Shown: piece after piece, positions 35,676 through 51,261 of the stretch
Layout of the letters: each line of letters starts with the position of its first letter
How positions within the stretch are numbered: position 1 is the first letter of the stretch
Assembly: GCF_029784155.1 (NCBI RefSeq)
Contig: NC_073692.1
Coordinates: forward strand, 432,493,324-432,557,323
Direction: 5' to 3'
Length of the DNA stretch: 64,000 nt
Source: Uranotaenia lowii
Lineage: Eukaryota; Arthropoda; Insecta; Diptera; Culicidae
Made by a program: the position numbers and the translations under genes
Notes under the pieces: model-generated
What the model saw: the letters and a program-made list of their open reading frames with translations, nothing else
Database searches by the model: none
Told to the model about the DNA's origin: nothing

Positions 35676-36097
35676 CTTTAAATAAGTCAAACTAAGCTCT
35701 TGAATTTTAATTTAAAATCTTAACTAGAATTTTCAATGATGGCGGATCTGATTTCGAAATTAAAATTATGATTCTGAAATGAAAATTCTATTCTTTTTTT
35801 TTTTCAAATCAATAAATTCGCTTTTTATTCTGAAATAAATGTTTTGTTACAATATTTTAAATTTGATTTTGGGTTAACGATTTTCTTTCAATTTTGATTA
35901 ATGTTAATTTCGTTAACCCTTCATAAACCAACAATTTTTTAGACGTGGTTTAATGAAATCAGGATGAAACCAAAGCCAATAATTATTTTGCATAACGTTT
36001 TGCTCAGAAAATTGAAAAATCTTTAGTCAGTGTGTTTTTCGAAGCTACTGACAGTTAGGTCTATAATTTACCATCATTTTGGAATAATTCTATTTAG

Positions 36098-39299
<3,202 letters not shown>

Positions 39300-41620
39300 C
39301 CACACTGACTGTTTCGTCGTCGCGGCGGCGCGGAGGTGCTGAAATGTGAGGTTATAGAAGAGACCTCTCAGTCTCCCACCATTTGGCCCTTCGGTGTTTG
39401 CAATTCCCCGAAACGCCTCGCGTCGTCCTCGTCCTTCTTTCCTTGTTCCATGCTACAGTCAGTCAGGGAAATTAATGCTAGTCTAATTTTCTCCCGGCGC
39501 AATTCATACACTTCATTGGACAATTTCGCTGCATGTAATACACCGTGGAGTGTGGAGTCGAGAATGCCGCCTCTTGAGCTACTGGACTGAACACCACTAA
39601 GCTTCACCTGGATGGCGCACTCTTGGCTCTTGGTAGTCGGTACCTACTCTGTGTAGTTCCACACTTATCATCTACATCTGGGGCTAACAGCGAACACTAT
39701 CAGAAGAACCATGTTCGCGCGTTGCTGTCCATCCGGTGAATCGCACCACCGGAATCATGCCCATAATACAAAAGCGCCTACACTTTCCCTGCCCTTTTCC
39801 GGCGGATTTCGCCCGAAAGTCGACTTTATCACGATTGCATAAGCCCAGGCGGAAACACTTCAAACCGACCCGAACAACCACTCGACGAAGGAGTACGTAC
39901 CTAGGCTGACTGTTTGTGTTCTAGTGAGGAGTTCCAAGAGGTATGCACCACCCCCCACGGCTATCCCCCTAACCCCAAGCAGGACAGAAGTCGGAGAATT
40001 TCTCTTCAGTTGTTTCCGTTTTGCATTCATCTGTTCACCCATCCGTGTCCGGTTCTTCCTCCCGAGTGCCCTCACCCTGCGCCCAAATGTATGCAAGCCA
40101 GTCGTCGCACATGGCGCAAATAATGCTCAAGTGGTAAACATTTGTTCCACCAAGGCAGGTACAGTGTAGTCGGTCCATCATCAACCTGGACCTGGCCAAG
40201 CCAAGCCACGAGGCCACGGAAGTTCTTTCGCCGAAAACAAAACACCCAAAGGCCTGGAAAAAACACCTTGCCGCAAGGGGTTACAAAAAAAAGAGTGGAA
40301 TAAAAACGACACTTATATTGCTAATTGACACAGTTTCCACCATTACTCGACGACGACTCTCGGATGCTGCGGATGCTCTACCTACTAGGTAAGCTACATA
40401 GTACGATGATGATGATGGACCAGCTAAAATGTTCGTGGAAGCCATAACGAACGCAAAAAAAGTAACACACAGTTCTGTTGGGGTTTCCTCGCTGCGGAAC
40501 AGAGCCTTGAGAAATGAAATTGGAACCCTACCTACTTACAGCAGAGGAGTACTCTTGCATCGTGTTGTTGTCGTTGTTCTTCGCATCCTTGCTACTTGCT
40601 ATTGTTGATGGTTGATTTCACGGTAAATCTAGACATGACAGCTCCAGACCTATCTCAATGTTTCGTCGTTTCGAGGAACTGAAGGTGCGTCACTACTTGA
40701 CCGGTTGAAAAGCCAACATTTCAATCAACGTTTCGTAGGGCTTAGCCCTTAAACGTTTTTGGACGTTTAGGACAAGCTATTTGAAACTCGAAACTTCCGT
40801 CCTAGTTTATGGAAATTTTCAGCTAAATTTTCAAAAGGATAAGACAAAAGTTCCAGTGGATATTGAAAAAGTTTTGCCGAACTCTTCGTGCGGAGCAGTC
40901 GGCATGCTGTCCGTTACTTTAGTAACAAGGAGGACAGACAATCGACTCAAAATGTTTCCAGCGAGACATTTCCCGGTAACTCAGGAACAAGCTAGCCCTT
41001 AACGAAACAAGACAACTCTATAGAAATTAAGACAAATCTTCAATGTCTTCCTCCTCCGACTCCGACAAAGTTGGCAGCTTGTGTGACAGTCAAGTCAAAT
41101 CCAATTATTTAACCCGTTATTTTTTCGCGGAACAACCACCGAGCTGGTACCATCATCCTACATAGTGTTATGGTTAGGATTTATTTTTCTGCATCATTTC
41201 CTGGAGAGAGCTCATTTTATTCTCCACTGCTGCTCTTCCAGGTAAATACAAGCGTAAAATTTTATCATTCCCACCACACCGCACCCGTCGTCGCCCGTGG
41301 TCTTTTTGAAACAAACTGTGGTGGAAATCCCGCAGATTGTGATGTCCCCCTATCCGGGGGAAATCTTTGCTGTGGCTGGCAGAAAAAAAGACATCCCGGC
41401 CGTAAGGGATGAGAATCCCGGGAACTGCCATGGGATGGACAACCTGCAGACTGCTGCACGTCACTAGTGTGAACACCGACGAATGTTTGAATGAAACGTA
41501 CCGAGCGAGATGTCGCTCGTCCTCGTTGGTGGAAATTACTTTCAGAAAGGTCATAAAGGTAGAAGAGGGCTTTTAATGTTGGTTCGGCTGAAAGTTTCAG
41601 CACTTTTTTCCCCATGTTAC
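39300..41620. other. GC-richer island, possible UTR, exon or regulatory DNA
   Basis: Composition is clearly higher in GC than the flanks, with CG-rich words (CGTCGTCGCGGCGGCGCGG near 39315). Many overlapping short frames occur on both strands, but none shows a domain, signal peptide and splice sites together. The minus frame 41174-41554 (126 codons) is the longest and is not recognised. The island lies upstream of the minus-strand IgSF exons and could include a 5' exon or promoter. Confidence 0.35.
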
Positions 41621-42510
41621 ACTCAAGTTTCGAGAAGAGTTAACTGAAAAAAAATATTTAGAAGTCAAGCTGATTAGATAACAAGATGTTAAGCTGAACA
41701 ATTATTTACCTAATCTAATAAGTAGAACTGTTAACAGTTTAATAAATTTCCTTTCAACATCTTTTTCTGACACGACCGCCAACTGAATAGTTTTCAAGAC
41801 AAAAAAGACGAAATATCGAATGGATGTTGAGCCCAGGGTCGTTCAGTGATGAGGCCTAACGTAAATTAGGGGAAAAAAAAACATTGGACCGAGATTAAAA
41901 AATTTAAAAGAAATACGGACAGCCCAAGAAGAACTTCTTGACTGATCTTTCTATCAAAAGGTTAAGGGTTTCACATTGAGAAAAACTGTCCGAGATGCGA
42001 ACCAAAAAGCTGAAGCTGTCTAACGAAGCATGTTTCGAGTTTTTTCGTTATTCTCATATACACATGTTAATTGCAAAATAGATGTTATCATCTGGCTGGA
42101 TTCGAATACAAAGTTGCGTTCAAAAATGAATAGAATCGCATCACTCTGCGCACTCTCTTCCAACTTTGACAAACTGCCATTTCTCGCTCGCTTGTTATTT
42201 TTCCATGAAATTTTCACTAACGCTCTACCAAATTTGAAGTCTTTACAATGACTGGAAAAATGATACAACAATTTCCGTAAAAAAGGGAAATTTGGAATTG
42301 CTTCACTAAATTCGCTGTAACTTTTACAATTTTCATAAAAAAATATATCATTAAATTTGGTCCAAAGATGTAAAAATGTTCTATTTTGTAACCAGCCAAG
42401 TTTGAACTCAAAATTGATTGTCGGTTTTCAAAATTGGTGTCGGTTTGAAAATGAAATTTAATTAATAAAGCCCAACAGACGTTTTCATTCTTTTTATGAG
42501 GCCACTAATT
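41621..42510. other. AT-rich non-coding stretch
   Basis: No gene, TIR or repeat recognised. Confidence 0.4.
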
Positions 42511-42514
42511 GTTT

Positions 42515-43630
42515 TGATCTGGTCTTCCGGTTGGAAAAGACTGAATGGCTTTGGGAGCGCAGATTTTTGTGGCTGCTGTTGCTGATGGTTTGTTATGAAT
42601 TGGTCTTCGATAAAAAAAGACGGATTGGCTTTGAAAGCGCAGATTTTTTAAGGCTCCTGCTGCTGCTACTGATGGTTTGTTTTGATTTGGTCTTCCGGTG
42701 GAAAACTACTGAAAGGCTTTTGAAGGGCAGATTTTTAGGACTGTTGCTGCTGATTGTTTGTTTTGATTTGGCCTTCAAGTGGAAGAAGACGGAATGGCTT
42801 TGGAAGCGCTGATTTTCCGGCAGCTTCTGCTGATTGTGTGTGTTGATTTAGCCTTCGGATGGAAATAGAGGGATTTGGCTTTGAAAGCGCAGATTTTTAA
42901 GCATGCTGCTGCTGATTGTTTATGTAGATTTGGCCTCCCGGTGGAAAAATATGGAATTGGTATAGGAGGCGCAGATTTTGCTTGCTAATTGCTTCGATTC
43001 AGTAGATTAATTCAGCCAAGTAGACTAACAACACATCTTTAATTGTTTATTTTGATTTCGCCTTTCGGTGAAACAGGAAGGATACACAGTAAACTGAAAT
43101 TACCGAGCTCGGTAATTTTTTTACCGAAATCCTAACATGTGTAAATCGTTAAACTGTTCGGTAATTTTTTCGGTAAAAAATAAACGAACATCGGTAAGTC
43201 GATTCTTCATTTACCGATGTTCGTTTATTTTTTACCGAAAAAATTACCGAACAGTTTAACGATTTACACATGTTAGGATTTCGGTAAAAAAATTACCGAA
43301 CTCGGTAATTTCAGTTTACTGTGTAGGCTTAGGAAGCGCAGATTTTCAAGGCAACTTCTGCTGATTGTTAGTTTTGGTTTGGTCTTCCGATTGAAAAAGT
43401 CGGAATTGGCTGAGGAAGCGCGGATAATTAAGGTACACGCTCTTTTTTTAAACTCAAAATTCTTCAGTGGCTGCCCTCAACTTTGAGTTCGACTGGGCAA
43501 TCGCAAAACTATGTTCTGATAGGCATACTCAATACTAAGTTCGGCAGCCGAACTCAAATTTATCCTTTTTATTCGAGGGTTGTTTTAGTTTTGATTTGAC
43601 CTTCCGGTGGAAAAGCAGATTGGCTTAAAA
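42515..43630 (+). repeat. 82-bp minisatellite, array 2
   Basis: Units with (G)GTCTTCCGGTGG or GGCCTTCCGGTGG cores occur near 42522, 42603, 42690, 42771, 42851 and 42933, at spacings of 80-87 bp. More units continue on both sides of an inserted MITE. The unit matches the 35-kb array in core, GGAATTGGCTTAGGAAGCG and the GCTGCTGCTGATTG phrase. A further unrelated insert seems to lie at about 43430-43570. Confidence 0.9.
43085..43323. mobile_element. 239-bp MITE with 113-bp TIRs, TA target duplication
   Basis: The arms 43085-43197 and 43211-43323 are reverse complements at 112 of 113 positions around a 13-bp spacer. The outer end is CACAGTAAACTGAAATTAC. TA flanks both ends (43083-43084, 43324-43325). 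The element splits a minisatellite unit cleanly: removing it and one TA restores the unit. The TA duplication points to Tc1/mariner-type mobilisation. The nearly identical arms imply recent insertion or gene conversion, and a transcript would fold into a long hairpin. Confidence 0.95.
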
Positions 43631-46470
43631 GCATGCATTTTTTATATAAAAGACTATTATAAATTTTCCAAACAACCTTATATATAATTATTTTTTAATT
43701 TTTTTTTTTGGTTTTCCCTGTTCCTTATATCAGGCTTATTATTTAGCAATTCATCATTCATAACTTTCCATATAACCTCTTATTTCTTTATAACTTAATC
43801 ACTGCACAATTGTTCTAATAATCATTTACGCTGAATTTTGAAAAAAAAAACTTCATTACTTAATTGATCATTTGAAATTGGACTAATTAACTGTGTTCCA
43901 AAAATTCTCAATGCGATAACTGACAATGTTTCAAATTTAAGAAAATATGCTTTGCTCTTATTTGAATGATAAATGAATAAAACTAGCATGTGAAATCGGA
44001 AAAAGAACCGTGAAACTTGGAATTGTTTATGAATTACCTAGACAAAATTAAACAAACAAAATTTCCAAACTGTCCAAATTGGAATGATAGAAAACTCGAA
44101 CTGAATTTTGCAAGACATTTATATGTATCTGAACTTAAAGCGAGCCTTAAGACCGCCCGGTTTGGCTAAAATGCTTTATTTTCAATAAGAAGTTCATCAA
44201 CTACGAATATATAACAGCTTAGTGATTTAATTAATATGATTGTAGTTTTCTGTTGTTTCGGACCTGTTTTAATTTCTCTTCTGAAACACTTTTTTAAGAT
44301 TTTTAGTTTATTCGGTTTATTCATATTCAGCTACTCTATTTCACTCAAATACGTATCATTTTAATCGTACATTCAAAATAAACAGCAACTGATATCAGGA
44401 ATAAGTAACAGAAATTAATCTCGGTTTTCCTGCCTGTTAAGCAACGATTTACATGTGTTTAAAGCTGACAAATCAAGCATTGTATCAATCAAGTTTTTGA
44501 CGCCACTCGGAGTTTTGCAACGTACATTTTTTATTAAAAATACTTAACCAATTTTCAAATCTAACGGGAAGGAAATTGCAAATCGCTGGTTAGTTGGTTC
44601 CGTACCGTACAGATCACTCAAAATGTTATTATTCCAGGGAACTTCTTCTGTAACTCGATGCATAAAGGTACCAGCATTAAGGGCAGTTTGCCAATCGCGG
44701 GTTTAACACTTTAGCAGACAATTCTAAAATCAGAATTCATAGATATATTTTAGCGCACCATATTTAACTGACGATAAAACTTACCAGTACGGGCTTCTCA
44801 ATTTGATCTACATCGACTTAACATTTCCATCAGCAATTCATCTAAAGAGTCAGGCCACTTCCTTAAGACTGGTGTGTAGGACAATTGAGGTCGCAAAAGA
44901 GTTTTGATCCTACAATATCCGATATTTTTGGGCAAAGTTTTTTTGATTTGCAACATTTTGCAGCCAAGATTTTTCTGTTTACTTTTCTGACAGTTCGCAT
45001 AATGAACTGGTGTTCATCCTCAGAGATGAACACAGTCACCTGGCGTGAGTCAACTCTCGGAACACCACGACTACAGTCACATACAGTACATATACAGATT
45101 TTTCTGTATTATACAGATTTTTCAACGTATACAGATAAGATACAGATACAGATTTTCACACATTGATACAGATTTATACAGATTGTTTAGAAAGAAAATC
45201 AAAATCAATTGTTGATGAACTGGTTTACATGGGCTAACTGAGTTAAATCTTTTTAAACCTACATCTTTCCTACTGCAGTATACCGCAAATGGTTGCAACA
45301 GCACAAATAATTTATCCAGACCTTTAACTTCTACAAGTAAGCTTTTGTGACGACTATAACCATGTACTTCTCATTTATTCTAGGTTCGAAGGAGCTTCAA
45401 CAGTCTCTTTTTCTCAACAGCTTAACTTAATTGTTTTAACGGCGAATGAAAGCCTCCCAAACAGAGTACACATATTTTGATAATAAAATCAGTACAAAAT
45501 CTCTTCTCCTTAGGTTTGATATCTATAAAGTAGGGAGATATTTATAATTATCGCTTTAAGAGAGATAATATAGAATATTCTTATTTCAGATTCCATAAAG
45601 TTTGCATCGTAAGTGTTTTTTATCCAAAACTCTTCAACTGAATAAAGTAGGAGATTACTTTGAAATTAAAAAACGAATTCATTTCTTATACGACATGCAG
45701 TTAATTTTTTAAGCCAATCCACTTATTGAAACGAGTTTTAGCACATAAATACAGGAAAAAAATCTCGAAAATTAATTTCGATATTTCACTACGATAACAA
45801 AAAGGATTTGTCTTTATGGACCATGAACTGATTTGAAATTAACTCATTAATAAAACTTTATCAAAAGATCTTGAAATTAAACGTGTTTTATCTCGACAAT
45901 CACTGAAGTTAATACGTATTACATTTCATATTTTTATCTTAATGTGTCGAGTTTTACATTGCAGAATATTGTAAAATTGTTATAGGTATTTATAGTTTTT
46001 GAGTTATTTTTCTAAGTGTAACATCAGGCGTGATGTTTATAAGACGAAGTTTTTCGTAATTATTTAGTCCTAAAAGTGGTAAGGATTTTAAAATGAGATT
46101 TAAAAATTTTATCGATAACACATGGCAGAAAAATTCAAGCAATTAAAACTAAAAATAAGTTAAAAAACGCATTCAAGAAATTTATGCGCTGGCAAAACTA
46201 TAAGACAAAGATATAAAAAAAATAGTTTCAATTCAGTCATCGACTTTCCCGAGGACCGCGAGTAATTTTGACTTCGGAGGAAAAAGTGGAAATATTGACC
46301 TAAATTGAATGAACAAAATACAAACTTTCATATTTCTTGAGGCATGAGTCAAAACGTTTTGTAAACTTCGGCAAGGTTGGGGAATTAAAATCAGACTTTT
46401 TTGAATGATGTCAGAAATAGATATTATTAAATTTTTCAAAGCGTTGTGTTTCTAAAACTAAAATATCTTA
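43631..46470. other. AT-rich stretch; degenerate ATACAG phrases at 45066-45186
   Basis: No gene was recognised. Between 45066 and 45186 the sequence repeats ATACAGATTT-like words, and the same words return at 48655-48700. Confidence 0.45.
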
Positions 46471-46478
46471 GCAAGATA

Positions 46479-46700
46479 CAGTGAGGGGCAAAACAAAGTG
46501 TCCAAATTATTTTTTTTTTTCAATTTCTTTCATTTTTCTGGTTAAAATTCAACGAAAACACTTTGTAATCATTTTTAATATATTAATTATTATGTTCTTT
46601 TCAATTTTTGTTAATGTTGCGCTGGTAAAAAAAGAAATTTTTCTGATAGAAAAAAACAGTTAATATAAAAAAAAAAACAGGGGCAAAATAAAGTGTCCAG
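46479..46700. repeat. Tc1-type end with paired direct repeats (IR/DR-like)
   Basis: CAGTGAGGGGCAAAAC begins at 46479 after a TA. The word GGGGCAAAAYAAAGTGTCC occurs twice in the same orientation, near 46485 and 46680, about 195 bp apart. This matches the outer and inner transposase-binding repeats known for many Tc1-like elements. The matching opposite end was not found. Confidence 0.7.
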
Positions 46701-46739
46701 ATCAGTACAGCTTCAAATGATTCAAACTGAAGGCAAACA

Positions 46740-47310
46740 AGAACGATTCAATAATGGGTATGGCCACTTTCAGCCTTCAACACCTGCTGCAAGCGCTTCG
46801 GCATACTTTCAACAAGGTTGTGCAAGTGTTGTGGGTCGAGTTCTTCCCACGCATGCTCCAGGACATCAAAATAAGTATTTTTATTTGTCACACCAGTCTT
46901 ATCAATCAGAGCATCGAGGATGGCCCACAGATTTTTGATGGGGTTCAGATCAGGACTTTGATGGGCCATTCAAAGTGTTTGATGCGGCAGGAACGGAAAA
47001 ATGATTTCGTCAGATAGGCCGTATGCTTCGGATCGTTATCCTGTTGTAAAACGAAGCGCTCTTCGAGGCCTGTCTTGATGAGGGATTCCCGCGGGATATT
47101 GCAACATGATTCAGCTGTCATGATCCCGTCAATTTTTACCAAATTGCCCACCCCACCCCAAGAAAAGCACCCCCACACCATCACGTTACCTCCTTCGTGC
47201 TTGACTGTTGGATATGGCAGTCTTGCAGCTCCTCACCCGACTTGCGCCACATATGATCCCGATTCTTCTGGTTGAATAGCTCGAATTAGGATTCGTCCTA
47301 AAATAAAAAT
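46740..47310 (-). pseudogene. Tc1-family transposase remnant
   Basis: The minus strand encodes, in pieces, a DES-x-F-ELF-like block with in-frame stops (about 47270-47305). This is followed by MVWGCFSWGGVGNLVKIDG and LQQDNDPKHTA in the frame 46945-47184. After a frameshift comes QSPDLNPIKNLW in the frame 46748-46969. These are the catalytic-core motifs of Tc1-type DDE transposases in the right order. The third catalytic glutamate (NPIENLW in active relatives) is a lysine here, so activity is lost even apart from the frameshifts and stops. The N-terminal DNA-binding region is missing. Confidence 0.92.
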
Positions 47311-47527
47311 ACTAGGTAATTGAATCAGATTCAAATTTCTCAATAATAATTGTGTAACTAACTTTCATTCATTACTTAAATTCAATTTCCGTTCTTATAC
47401 ATTTTTTAAATTTGAAGATATTGGAAATATGGTTGAGAAAATTCAGTAAACAGAAATAAGATTCCTAATTCAGAATAACATTCATTTAGTATTAAGTTAA
47501 TTATTTAGAATAATAACTTGAAATTAA

Positions 47528-48265
47528 GGGGGGGTAGGGTCTAACGGATATAAAAAAACACCATTTTCGCGATTTTTTTCTAGAGCTGTCGTTCAAACAA
47601 ATGTATTCAAATTTTTTGCATTATACAAAGCATTGTTAAAAGAACATTTAGTAATTTTTTCGTAGAAAAATATTGAAAAATTAGCCGGTGACGGAGCATT
47701 TTCGAGGATGCCTTTTAGAAAACAGGATTTGCGGTGGACACTGTATCTCAGCACAGAATCATCTGAAGTCAAAAATGCAGAGCAAAATATTTTTAGTAGA
47801 TGTTTTTCTGGACCCCAACGTTTTTATTTAACTTAAAAATATTTTTATGAAATTTTTGTGGCTGTTTGAAGTAAAAACTACGATTTTTCACTTAAAAATC
47901 CGCCATTTTTCACCTCTAAAATCTCCCCAAAGTGAAAAAATCAAAAAAGAAAAACGTTGGGGTCTGGTATTTTATATGTAGAAAATATGTTCCAAATTTG
48001 AAAAGAATCGGATAAGTAGTTTACAAATGACGATGTCCACGGACTTTAAAAATGTGCTTTCGAGAAAAACGCGTTTGAAGTTTCTGCTCTTGCTTTCTTG
48101 CAGTATTAGATAGGAGGAGATAAAGGCCTATAACTTCTACAGTTTTGCTTCAATTGACTTGAAAATTTGACACAACATTCTTGAAATGTTTTACAATTAG
48201 AAAATAAAAAAATAAAAAAAATCGATTTTTTGAAAGTGTTAGACCCTACCCCCCCCCCCCCCCCC
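47528..48265. mobile_element. 738-bp TIR element flanked by TTAA
   Basis: The left end is G7 then TAGGGTCTAAC (47528-47545). The right end is GTTAGACCCTA (48238-48248) then C17. TTAA flanks both sides (47524-47527 and 48266-48269). TTAA target choice is the mark of piggyBac-type elements, though the G/C homopolymer termini are unusual. The interior is AT-rich, contains an inverted pair GACCCCAACGTTTTT/AAAAACGTTGGGGTC (about 47812 and 47951), and shows no transposase frame. Confidence 0.78.
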
Positions 48266-48269
48266 TTAA

Positions 48270-49190
48270 TAAGCTAAATCTCACGCATTTCGATTTTCGA
48301 TTTAGACAAATACAAAAAAAAAGTTTTAAAAGTTTTATGAACTAAAATGAAAGGATGCTGCTCAAACGTGACAAACTTTTAAAATTTGGTTCTAAGGTTG
48401 TTAGGTGGCGGCCAACAAAATTGCATTTTTTCATCTGATGTGAGTGAATTAGCCTTTAGTTATAATTTTCATATCCAACAATAAAAACTTACAACTAACA
48501 TTTTATCACTCTAGATTAAGTTCACATAATGAAATAAATTGTCAACTTTTGAATAATGAATACGTTAAAATCATTAAAACTGATAACCAAATTACATATT
48601 CAGCAATAAGCTAACAAAAAAAATAATAATAGAAGTTTTTGGTGGTTAAAGTTCAAATACAGATAAATACAGTTTTTTTCATGAGGCCGATACAGATTTA
48701 AAAAAAAAACTATCTGATAACCCTGATAAGGCCCAATGTCAGTCATTGATCTATTCTTGTGAGTGACAGACGTGTCTGTCTCTGAATTGGGATTCGTAAG
48801 TATGGTAAAATCTCAACAGTAGGCTGTGGCTGAAAGATCACGACGCGTTTTATTTTTGTGAAAGTAAAAGGAAAATCGGGTAAGATGGACATAACGGGTA
48901 AAACTCACTTTAACAATGTATGGCTAAAATCTAATGACGGGGATATTTTTGCTTAAGTGTATCAACACTTTCGAGACAATTTGTTTTTTTTTAAATCAAG
49001 CAAGGTCTCATAACAGTAAACAAAACAAACAAACTTTGAGAATCCATTATTTGATGTAATTTTCTTTACTCAGACAGTTCATAACATTTCCGATAATTTC
49101 AACCGTTTTCAAAGGTGCAGTGTTTATTAGGCTTCTCTTCAACCATTTGTAGGAAATGCAGCGATTTTTGGTGAAAAAGCTTGAGCAGCA
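48270..49190. other. No gene recognised; GGGTAAGATGGAC word present
   Basis: ATACAG-like phrases occur at 48655-48700. At 48879 the word CGGGTAAGATGGAC resembles the CGGGGTAAGTGTGGAC end of the 32-kb element, but no inverted partner was found. Confidence 0.4.
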
Positions 49191-49196
49191 TACGTT

Positions 49197-49469
49197 TTGG
49201 GAAAAAAATCTAAGGCTGGTAAGACGGATACCTACAAAGGTCGAGTTGAACGGACACAGAAGTTTCTACAGGTATTTAAAATTATTCATCGGTTCGATCC
49301 TCCATATGCCTTCAAAAGTTCCTTTCGGTCGAAAGGAACTGACCATCTCAATCAGGTTATGACAACTGTAAAAACTGGATCCCCGGTGAATACAGTGCCT
49401 ATAAAATACGGAATTCCGAAAACCTTTTTGGTTGAAAATGTTCTAAATTCTCTCAAATCTACATGTTAA
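49197..49469 (+). pseudogene. Possible pogo/psq-type HTH transposase fragment
   Basis: The frame encodes HLNQVMTTVKTGSPVN followed by TVPIKYGIPKTFL, which resembles the pipsqueak-type helix-turn-helix at the N-terminus of pogo-like transposases (alternating A-V-x-x-G, ...KYGIP-x-TL). No DDE domain follows. There is no ATG at the start. The similarity is short and weak. Confidence 0.33.
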
Positions 49470-51260
49470 AAAAAATCAAAACCAAATACAGTCGAATCTG
49501 GATAAACGGGAGACCATCATCAGTTATCTATCAGATTTGTTATTTTCGAGCTATTTTGTATTCAAAATTTATTTCTCATGGATGAAAACCTAGTAGCATA
49601 TTCATCAACAAACCAAAGACTTGGGTGTACGATGGGTGACTTCAGTGGAGTTGTTTTTTTTTCGAGGTTCATATTTTTTGTTTAACTTGCATCACGTGAC
49701 GCGAACGCCCCACCAAACTTATTTCGTCTGTTTAACGAGTGACCCTCAAGCTAAAGTAGCTGATTAAGATCACAGCTTTCGGTCGCTTTTCGGTTGGAGC
49801 AATCGAGAGAATCAGAGTACTGGCTGGCTCACTGGCTGGTTGGAATACCCGATGTGCATATTTCATAAGGATTATGTTTGCTGGAAAAGTTTGAAAATTT
49901 AATTTCAACCCCCCGTTTTGGCTTGTCGTTGTTGTTGCTGCTTCAAAATCAGTTTCGACGATATGTTGACATCGCTGGGAGAAAAAAAGGCCAGCCGCAT
50001 CAACTTTTTGAGCCTTACTTTCAACCCGCGTAAGCAAAGTTTCACCTTCATACACATACTCGTGCGTCCTACGGTTTTAGGCTTTGGGACGAAAAATCTG
50101 TAGACATGTCATCATGCTGATATGTCACTTGAAGATGAGGCTCTGTGAGCGTAGGAAAAATGACGGGCAGCATCCCGTGATCAAAGTGATTCTCCGAAAC
50201 ATTTACGCATGGATTCCGACTCGGATCCGGTTTGAAAACGGCCGAATTGCTTGTGAACTTTTACGGGAACAGAAACATTTTCACTCTACTACAGGATTAT
50301 GCAATACCCACACGAGAAGACACGGGCCATATCCTTCGATTGAATAGTTGTTTTGATCAAGCGAGCCAAAGCCATTTACACATGCTGAGCTTCAACAAAT
50401 TGCAATCCTTGTCCAATAGCTACAGTTGGAGAAAAGCGCTCCACTTTGCTTCCATCCTCATATCTGGCATTCGACCGAAAGTTTCCGCCCGACGACTGCG
50501 TGCAGCCTGCACAACTCAAATCCTATTCAGATTGTAGAACCGGAGTTTTTGGACGGCTTTCCGCCACTCTACTCGCTGCATCGAACCAGAATGAATGCAA
50601 TTTTAACGCCAGAAATACTTTGAAGATGAAAATTAAAATCAAATATTTAGAACAATTCGAGCTAGCGAGGCCGAGAGGTGGGCGAAACTCAGCTTGACTG
50701 TGGTAATTTTTGTGAAAATCAATACAGACTAGGCTATTTAGTTCACAACGTGGGGCTTTGTTCCCAAAATAGTATTCGGGCTTCATGGGGTGCCGATAAT
50801 AGATTAGAGTATCCCGGAACGCAAATTTTGAAGCTATTTGATTTTGTAATAAACTTAAAAAATCGTAAAGAAAACCATCAATTTAATTTTTTCAGCATGG
50901 GGTTGCTTTGAAAATTTCTCCCGTGTGTTAAATTTAATAAAAACGGATATATTGTGGTTTTAAAACTCGTGATAAAAATCTGTTTATTCATGAATCAGGA
51001 ACCTCAGTATGAAATCTTTGGTTCACGCATTTTTCTTCTCATTTTTAATTTTTTCATTCTCTGTTGTTATTTCTTTATAACTCAATTTTCTGGCACTTTT
51101 AGGACATTTAAGCATTTTTCGAAGATTTTGTGACAATTTTGCGATTAATTCTAATTTTTTCGACACTGTTGTTATAATTTTGAAAATTTTAAACCGTTTT
51201 ATAACAATTTTATGAAAAAAGAGTATGAATTCTGTGTCAATTTTCTAACCATAGAGTATC
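49470..51260. other. No gene recognised
   Basis: Moderate GC at 49720-50680 with several overlapping short frames on both strands, none with a known domain or clear splice sites. After about 51050 the sequence drifts into AATTTTG-rich words leading to the satellite. Confidence 0.4.
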
Positions 51261-51261
51261 A

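Noticed and set aside
46693..47275. Plus-strand ORFs over the Tc1 remnant
   Set aside because: Shadows of the minus-strand transposase pseudogene.
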